DNA from: Candidatus Cloacimonadota bacterium
Lineage (GTDB): Bacteria; Muiribacteriota; UBA6191; JACPRK01
Reading direction: 5' to 3'
NCBI GenBank assembly: GCA_021772705.1
Contig: JAJFLN010000198.1
Coordinates: 1 to 10,609 of the forward strand
Length of the DNA: 10,609 nt
Below the pieces are notes generated by a model. It made no database searches. It had not been told where the DNA came from and saw only the letters and a list, made by a program, of their open reading frames with translations. The position numbers and the translations under genes are program-made. Below, one piece after another: positions 6,063 to 10,609 of the stretch. The stretch's first letter is position 1, and every line of letters starts with the position of its first letter.

Positions 6063-6712
6063 ATGGAGATCTCGAGCAACACCGACAGTACCGTATCCCT
6101 CGTGACACCGACGGCCTCGGGAGAATCGCAGGGCGACACGATCCCCCCGGGGCCCAGGAGAGCGGCTGGAATCTGCCCGAGAGCGCCAGGGAGATCGGTC
6201 GCAGCCGGGAGATTCACCATCACGAGGAGGTTCCCGACGGCAAGGAACGGGTGAAGGAGACCTATTACGAGAGGGTCCAGGTCGGGACCAGGAAGGAGAA
6301 GGTTGGCACGAAGGACATGGGCAACGGCTACTTCAAGGACATCTACGAGAAGAAGCCGGTCTACGAGAAACGCCGGAAGACTCGGTGGGTAGAGAGGACC
6401 CGTTACAAGAAGGTCCCGATCTACAAGACCAGGTATCGCTACGAGATCATGAGGTGGAAGGTCGTCCGTACGGCCAGCGCGTCCCGGGCCGACACGAACC
6501 CGGTCTGGCCCGATCTGGAGCTGGATACGGGCGAACGTGAGGGCCGGAGGGAGCAGACCTACGGCGTCACCCTGAAGGACGAATCGACGGGAGAGACCCT
6601 GGAGATCGAGCCCGGCCTCGAGACGTTTCACTCTCTCCAGGTCGGAGACAGCAAGGCCGCCATACTGAATGGCCTGGGCGAGTTCCAGCGATTTGTCGAA
6701 GTCGGGCCGTAG
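6063..6712 (+). CDS. uncharacterised Tyr/Arg/Lys-rich protein, 5' end unclear (possible frameshift)
   Basis: The trustworthy part is frame 2 from about 6130 to the TAG at 6710-6712. It is rich in spaced aromatic and basic residues: ERVKETYYERVQVGTRKEKV, YFKDIYEKKPVYEKRRKTRW, ERTRYKKVPIYKTRYRYEIM, then PVWPDLELDTGEREGRREQT and YGVTLKDESTGETLEIEPGL. The layout of repeated [YW]xxx[VR] units, then WP-(x)n-GEREGRR, then a short beta-like tail resembles a family of uncharacterised bacterial proteins I recall without a function. Frame 2 has no good start downstream of the overlapping minus-strand gene. An ATG at 6063 in frame 3 (MEISSNTDSTVSLVTPTASG...) joins it if one indel occurred at the C6G4 run, 6143-6152. 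Alternatively the N-terminus, perhaps a membrane anchor, is simply lost. No function is assigned. Confidence 0.5.
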
Positions 6713-6717
6713 AGGTT

Positions 6718-6960
6718 GAAACCGGCCACTCCGGCTCGCTCAACGATGACGCGCAGGAATCCGAGGCACTGTCCCCCGTCCCGCTCGAGCGCCTCGGCGT
6801 CGAAAGGGAAAGGTCCCGTGCCCGGCAAAGGCCTTCTCCCGGTCGCGCCAGTGGCGCCAGCCGTCGGGCATGGTGTCGGCGAGTCGAATGTCGACGCGAC
6901 TCCAGTCCGCGCCGGTGCGGGTGGCCAAGACCTCACCCCGTTCCATCGGGACCCGAAACT
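6718..6960 (-). pseudogene. frameshifted remnant, possible methyltransferase C-terminus
   Basis: The minus strand reads DDRFEFRVPMERGEVLATRT, then GADWSRVDIRLADTMPDGWR and HWRDREKAFAGHGTFPF. Skipping one base near 6800-6810, it continues FDAEALERDGGQCLGFLRVI VERAG. The join gives a smooth ending of the kind '...ALERDGG-x-LGF-x-RV' that I associate with class I SAM-dependent methyltransferases. The SAM-binding half is absent and the stop codon is lost, so it is not functional. The family call is tentative. The rest of the gap to 7191 (including an AGGGCT/AGCCCT hairpin at 7063-7079) has no other gene. Confidence 0.35.
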
Positions 6961-7062
6961 CGAACCGATCGTCCTGGCCGACGGCGGGAACAGCTGACTC
7001 CAGGCTGCAGTCATGACAGAGGTGCCGCCGTGAGTCCCGAGCAAGCCCGCTAGGGCTACTCG

Positions 7063-7079
7063 AGGGCTACTGGAGCCCT
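7063..7079. other. small hairpin upstream of the DUF2330 gene
   Basis: AGGGCT and AGCCCT form a perfect 6-bp stem with a 5-nt loop, next to a partial direct repeat of GGGCTACT. There is no T-tract. It lies about 36 nt before a TATGAT (7115-7120) that could be a -10 box for the downstream gene but has no matching -35. Confidence 0.2.
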
Positions 7080-7191
7080 GCTGGATATCCGGGAGTTCGG
7101 AGGGACGAATTGCGTATGATGTCCCAGGACTTGCTGGACTGAATCGAAGCCTGGATCCCCGGAGGGGAATCAACGAGGGAGGAGCAATCGA

Positions 7192-8910
7192 ATGGGAGGA
7201 CGAAACATCATCTGGGCCGTGACGGCCCTGGCGATACTGGCCGGTCCCGTGGCGGGGGCCTGCTGTTACTTCGCCGCCCAGGACAAGGACATCAACCAGC
7301 CGGCCCAGAAGGCCTTCATCACCTGGGACCCGGAGGCGAAGCAGGAGAGCTTCACGGTGCAGCCCAAGTTCGAGGGAGACGCCCGGGACTTCGGCATGGT
7401 GGTGCCCACTCCAACGAGGCCGAAGCTCGACGAGATGCCCAGGGACTTCTTCGCCAACCTGGCCGTCTACACGATCCTCCTGCCCCTGCCGGAGCAGATC
7501 TGGGTCCAGTTCGAGGAGGTCATATACGAGAAGATGGCCTTTTCGGAGGGAATCGGACAGTCCGTGTACTCCATGAGAAAGAGGGGCATGGGTGTCCGGG
7601 TTCTGGAGTCGGGAGTGGTCGGCTCCCTGGACTACAAGATCCTGACGGCCGAGAGGGCCGACGGGCTCTATGAATGGCTCGAGGTCAACGGGTACAGCTA
7701 CGCCGGCGACGAGTCGACCCTGGATCACTACATCCAGAAGGGCTGGGTCTTCACGGTGATGAAGATCGATACGAAGCAGATGAAGAAGGGCGCCGGCGGC
7801 GCCTACCAGGGCGAGGTGACCCCCACCCGGTTCGCATTCAAGAGCGATTCACTGGTCTACCCCTTGAAGATCACCGCCATCAGCGTCCGGGACTCCACGG
7901 AGGCTCTCTTCTACGTCCAGGCACCGGAGCAGATGGACCTGCAGGGCAACTGGTCCTGGGCCTGGTCCTATCGCCTGATGTGGCTGACGTCGGGCCGGGT
8001 CTGCATTTCCCAGAAGCGGTTGACGCCGCAGGAGTCTCAGGAGATGCAGGATCGGAGGAAGCAGATCGAGGAGATGCGCCGAGAGGTTCCGGGTTTCGAC
8101 ACCACGAAGCTGGAATGGGCTCGCAGGATTGGCAAGGCGGATCTGGAGGTCATCGACTCGCCACTGAAGCACTACAGGCAGATGGGTCTTCCGGACCTGC
8201 CCGATGATGCGAAGGTCGTGAGCCTGAAGAGCATGAAGGATGAACTCTGGGCCGCCGGCGAAGAGCGGAGCCCGGAAGCGATGAAGGAGGCCCACGCTCG
8301 AAGCGTCCTGGCGGGACTGGGCACCCAGTACGCCCCGGAGAAAGGCGTCATCGTTCGTGTACCGCCGGATCAGGGCAAGAGCGGGGCCGTGTTCTGGTGG
8401 TTCCCTCACCGCAAGGCGCCGAACGACAAGGTCAAGGCCCTGACGCAACTCAAGGGGCACGTGAGGAGAGGCTCGTTCTTGACCAAGTTCCGGAAGGTCT
8501 TCCAGAAGAGCGAGATGCAACGGGATCTGAAGATCGTCCCCGCCGACGCGGCCCTGTCGACGGAGTACTCCGAATCCTCCCCCAGAGCCCTCCTTAGTCG
8601 ACAGCCCGAGCAGTTCCTGATCCCTTCTGCCCGGGCTTGTCGGGGGCGCTCGATCGCATCGCGCCTTCCCCTCGACAAGCTCAGACGATATGGCCGCCCG
8701 CTCCATTCATCCTTCGACAGGCTCAGGACGAACGGATCGGGAAAACTCGGCCATTCAGTCGTCCTGGATGCGGGCATCCATAGTGGGACGAACGGGGAAG
8801 CGCCTGCCCCTCGACGGGCTCGATGCGACCGGGGATGCACATGCCAACTTGCCAAACAGGCCACCAGAACGGGAGATGCCCTTTGGGGACTCGACAGGAG
8901 GACAGAATGA
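7192..8910 (+). CDS. secreted DUF2330-domain protein with repeat-derived C-terminus
   Basis: The product has 572 aa. The start is ATG at 7192, with AGGGAGGAG 6 nt upstream. A signal peptide (about 1-23, IIWAVTALAILAGPVAGA) is followed at once by CC and YFAAQDKDI. The adjacent cysteines after the signal, then the AFITWDPEAKQESFTVQPKF and FGMVVPTPTRPKLDEMPRDF segments, are the DUF2330 signature ('wvvPvP' core). DUF2330 has no established biochemical role; members are exported. The body stays protein-like to about residue 460 (LTKFRKVFQKSEMQRDLKIV, SESSP). From about 8590 the frame passes through dispersed-type repeat sequence and reads LPLDKLRRYGRPLHSSFDRL RTNGSG, so the last 110 residues are probably acquired and may have replaced the original end. 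The TGA stop overlaps the next gene's ATG (ATGA), implying coupled translation. Confidence 0.8.
   Translation: MGGRNIIWAVTALAILAGPVAGACCYFAAQDKDINQPAQKAFITWDPEAKQESFTVQPKFEGDARDFGMVVPTPTRPKLDEMPRDFFANLAVYTILLPLPEQIWVQFEEVIYEKMAFSEGIGQSVYSMRKRGMGVRVLESGVVGSLDYKILTAERADGLYEWLEVNGYSYAGDESTLDHYIQKGWVFTVMKIDTKQMKKGAGGAYQGEVTPTRFAFKSDSLVYPLKITAISVRDSTEALFYVQAPEQMDLQGNWSWAWSYRLMWLTSGRVCISQKRLTPQESQEMQDRRKQIEEMRREVPGFDTTKLEWARRIGKADLEVIDSPLKHYRQMGLPDLPDDAKVVSLKSMKDELWAAGEERSPEAMKEAHARSVLAGLGTQYAPEKGVIVRVPPDQGKSGAVFWWFPHRKAPNDKVKALTQLKGHVRRGSFLTKFRKVFQKSEMQRDLKIVPADAALSTEYSESSPRALLSRQPEQFLIPSARACRGRSIASRLPLDKLRRYGRPLHSSFDRLRTNGSGKLGHSVVLDAGIHSGTNGEAPAPRRARCDRGCTCQLAKQATRTGDALWGLDRRTE
8634..8830. repeat. 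cluster of dispersed-type palindromic repeats (CTCGACARGCTCAG core)
   Basis: Three forward copies of a core related to CTCGACAAGCTCAGACGA occur at 8662-8688, 8709-8735 (CTTCGACAGGCTCAGGACGA) and 8801-8828 (CTCGACGGGCTCGATGCGA). An inverted partial copy (GGCTTGTCGGGGGCG) lies at 8634-8648, so the first two arms face each other. The translated forms SFDRLRTNG and, on the other strand, VLSLSKDE are familiar from many unrelated high-GC genomes, where they arise from spread of this short repeat. It behaves like a REP-type intergenic element. Here it sits inside an open frame at the 3' end of the DUF2330 gene. Confidence 0.72.
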
Positions 8911-9905
8911 GTTCGACCCCGGTCCGGGCAGCCGGGTTCACGGCCCTTGTCGCGTTGTTACTGCTCGCTCCGGATCTCCCGGGGGGCCCTCTTCCCGGGA
9001 CCGCGTCATTCGAGCGGCCGGGGGGTTCCCGGGATGCTCCGCTGGAGCGGCCCCGAGACCTGACGGGCCGGTCGGTGAAGACTCCCAGAGTCCGGGCGAT
9101 CCACACCGATGACGCATCTCTCGCCGGCGGAACCGCCTACCTGATTCGAAGGGACCCGTGGCTCGCCTACCAGCGAGGCCGGGAGCTGACGCAGCGAGAG
9201 TTCGGTGCCCGGGACGGCGTCTTCGGCCAGAGCGGCCACCATGCCGGCCCCCTGCTGGAGGACGGCGTGACGCACATGAGCAGCCGCGGTCACGTTGCGT
9301 CATGCACCCTGTGCCACAACACCCCTTGGCGAGACCTGGGCGGAGGACTGACCTTCGCAAAGAACGGCAGCCGGGGCCGCAACACGCCTCATCTCTTCGG
9401 AGCGGGCCTGACGGAGATGCTGGGCTGGCAGAACCGCGTCGACCTCCTGGCTCTGGTTGACCAGGACGGCAACGGCTGGATCTCCGTCACAGAGGCCAAA
9501 GGCCGCCGGGCCTGGCTGCTCACGGTTCCGGAGGGTCTGACGGGCGAGGCCGAGGGCCGACGGGTGGAGCTGGGCCGCTTCGACGATTCCGACGGAGACG
9601 GCCGCCCGGACCTGGACCCGATACTGGCGATCTGGTACGTCGACGCCAGGGGGCGGCGCATTCCCTGGGCCCGGTCACTGCGGGACCGCGATGTGGCGGG
9701 CTACTCTTTCGAGTATCAGGTTTTCGGCCACGGCAACCATCCCAGGCAGGCCAATCACGGCCCCCCCAGCTCCAGCACCCTGAGGGCCTTCACCGCCGGC
9801 GCCTTCGATCTCCACTCCGGGCTGCAGGCCCACGACCCGACTCTGCTGCTGGATCCTGACGGCGACGGCCACCCGGACCTGCCGGAGGAGATGAGACAGC
9901 GATGA
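8907..9905 (+). CDS. c-type cytochrome with EF-hand-like loops (di-heme oxidoreductase-like), 3' end broken
   Basis: The product has 332 aa. The start is ATG at 8907, with AGGAGG 6 nt upstream. Residues 9-22 (AGFTALVALLLLAP) are a signal peptide, so it acts outside the cytoplasm. One haem-binding motif CTLCH lies at 133-137, and RNTPHLFGAGLTEMLG (158-173) resembles the segment after the first haem in di-heme (DUF1111/MauG-like) oxidoreductases. Acidic Ca-binding-type loops occur at 185-196 (DQDGNGWISVTE), 227-236 (DDSDGDGRPD) and 316-324 (DPDGDGHPD). The segment STLRAFTAGAFDLHSGLQAH precedes the last loop. A second CxxCH and the usual C-terminal half are missing. The frame stops at 9905, while neighbouring frame 1 is open from 9895 with coding-like sequence, so a frameshift or a recombination joint lies near 9895-9905. 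Substrate unknown. Confidence 0.75.
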   Translation: MSSTPVRAAGFTALVALLLLAPDLPGGPLPGTASFERPGGSRDAPLERPRDLTGRSVKTPRVRAIHTDDASLAGGTAYLIRRDPWLAYQRGRELTQREFGARDGVFGQSGHHAGPLLEDGVTHMSSRGHVASCTLCHNTPWRDLGGGLTFAKNGSRGRNTPHLFGAGLTEMLGWQNRVDLLALVDQDGNGWISVTEAKGRRAWLLTVPEGLTGEAEGRRVELGRFDDSDGDGRPDLDPILAIWYVDARGRRIPWARSLRDRDVAGYSFEYQVFGHGNHPRQANHGPPSSSTLRAFTAGAFDLHSGLQAHDPTLLLDPDGDGHPDLPEEMRQR

Positions 9906-10470
9906 TCCGCAAGAGAACACCCTGATCGGCACGGAGGTCCGGCTCCAGCTCAAGCACCTCGACAGGTTCGGGATCTACGGTCTGAACCTGGACAGCGGCG
10001 CCTACCTCTGGCGCGATGACGCCTCTTCCTGGCTCCACCGGTTCCGTCACGCCGGGGAACGCTACTTCGGCCTGCCGACCCGCCATCGAGACGAACCGCT
10101 GACCGTCTCGGAGGGCAAGGTCTTCACCCGTCGGCGCAAGGTGCTGGACGGAGGGACCGGAGCTCTCCTGCCCGATGAACCGGCGCCGGCCACCGAGAGC
10201 ACTCCTGGAGACGATCCGGAGTCCCTCTCCCGGGAACTCCTCTTCCAGGGTGTGCTGACCCTGACCGGAGGAGGCCTCCGGCTGGTGCGTCAGTTCGATC
10301 CCCTGGCCCCCCCCTGGACCACCTGACCGTCCGGGACTGCTCCAGACCCCCTCCGGGACCGGGAAACCTGGGAGCCGTGGACAGGTCGGGCGCTCTGGTC
10401 TGGGAGCACAAGCCCGCAGCGGAGGAACCCGAGGGCCTCAGCCGGTTCGCGGCCTTCCGGATACTGGGGA
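9895..10470 (+). pseudogene. frameshifted continuation of the cytochrome gene, or remnant of an unknown gene
   Basis: Frame 1 opens right after a TGA at 9892 and reads NTLIGTEVRLQLKHLDRFGI, YGLNLDSGAYLWRDDASSWL, HRFRHAGERYFGLP and, later, LLFQGVLTLTGGGLRLVRQF. It hits TGA right after the C8 run at 10307-10314. If one more C is assumed, frame 3 takes over (LDHLTVRDC, GAVDRSGALVWEHKP, GLSRFAAFRILGRHE) until the IS91 fragment begins at about 10470. Frame 3 is also the frame of the upstream cytochrome gene, so two compensating indels would restore one long gene. No start codon or ribosome site exists in this stretch, and I do not recognise the product. Confidence 0.4.
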
Positions 10471-10471
10471 G

Positions 10472-10609
10472 GCACGAGGCGCAGAACCCCCTGCGTTTGC
10501 ACGAGAATGCACACAACCGGTCGAAACCACAGTCCCCGCACCGGATCCTGGCGAAGCCCTCCGAGAGGATTCCACAGGCCATGTACTTCTCGAACTCCCG
10601 CCGCACGAA
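10472..10609 (-). pseudogene. IS91-family transposase fragment (zinc-binding domain), runs off the window
   Basis: Reading in from the right edge, the minus strand gives FVRREFEKYMACGILSEGFA, then RIRCGDCGFDRLCAFSCKRR and GFCASC. This is the N-terminal zinc-binding domain of IS91-family transposases (typical form REFE-Y-CGIL-GFARVRC-C), with the metal ligands Cys23, Cys26, Cys36, Cys42 and Cys45 counted from the GTG at 10606. After GFCASC, family members continue with N-x-RRM; here the frame runs into sequence antisense to the neighbouring plus-strand reading frame, so the catalytic domain is missing and the joint is at about 10470. The true N-terminus lies beyond the window. IS91 elements move by rolling-circle replication and can carry adjacent DNA. 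Confidence 0.82.

Noticed and set aside
6628..7728. A 366-codon minus-strand frame across the DUF2330 start
   Set aside because: Mostly antisense to the DUF2330 gene; only its far end carries the methyltransferase-like scrap that is reported separately.
7849..8706. A 285-codon minus-strand frame
   Set aside because: Antisense of the DUF2330 gene; Leu/Arg-rich without motifs.
8634..8830. CRISPR array
   Set aside because: The repeat copies are irregularly spaced (47 and 92 nt apart), diverged and partly inverted, and no cas gene is present.
1..10609. tRNA or rRNA genes
   Set aside because: No cloverleaf-like arms with GGTTCGAATCC-type T-loops or conserved rRNA segments were noticed on either strand by eye.

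Overview
The window is GC-rich bacterial DNA with strong Shine-Dalgarno sites (AAGGAGG types) in front of most intact genes. The gene content (exported DUF2330 protein, c-type cytochrome with EF-hand-like loops, Hsp20, YfdX, HtpX) suggests a free-living Gram-negative lineage, perhaps Acidobacteriota, Myxococcota or a relative. There is no rRNA or ribosomal marker, so this placement is a guess.

Left part (110-4589): a protein-quality-control cluster. On the minus strand, reading leftwards, lie an internally deleted Hsp20 gene (2139-1925), an intact membrane-anchored Hsp20 (1809-1180) and an exported YfdX-family protein (1051-110). A gene-poor divergent region (2140-2727) separates them from a plus-strand pair: an HtpX-type M48 membrane protease (2728-3573) overlapping by 4 nt a DnaJ-like co-chaperone with half the usual zinc-finger repeats (3570-4589). 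Hsp20 and YfdX are hallmark products of the transmissible locus of stress tolerance (tLST, also called locus of heat resistance, LHR). This looks like a compact relative or parallel assembly of that idea, joining holdases, a J-protein and a membrane protease for envelope proteostasis.

Middle (4590-7191): mostly decayed or small genes. There is an orphan fragment of a secreted-protein domain (4664-4925), then a two-gene minus-strand unit of a small conserved-type protein and a nucleotidyltransferase (6040-5206) that resembles toxin-antitoxin or AbiEii-like modules. A Tyr/Arg/Lys-rich protein with an unclear, probably frameshifted 5' end (to 6712) and a frameshifted remnant that resembles a methyltransferase C-terminus (6718-6960) follow.

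Right part (7192-10609): a secreted DUF2330 protein whose reading frame runs through a cluster of dispersed-type repeats (8634-8830) and ends in an ATGA overlap with a c-type cytochrome gene (8907-9905). That gene has one CxxCH haem motif and EF-hand-like loops. Its frame is lost near 9900; coding-like sequence continues in another frame to about 10470, where it abuts a truncated IS91-family transposase (zinc-binding domain only) that runs off the window. A possible transposase-like scrap also sits at the extreme left edge.

Five candidate frameshifts (near 1980, 6145, 6805, 9900 and 10310), several next to homopolymers, mean that either this is a decaying accessory region or the assembly contains indel errors. 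Raw reads would decide.
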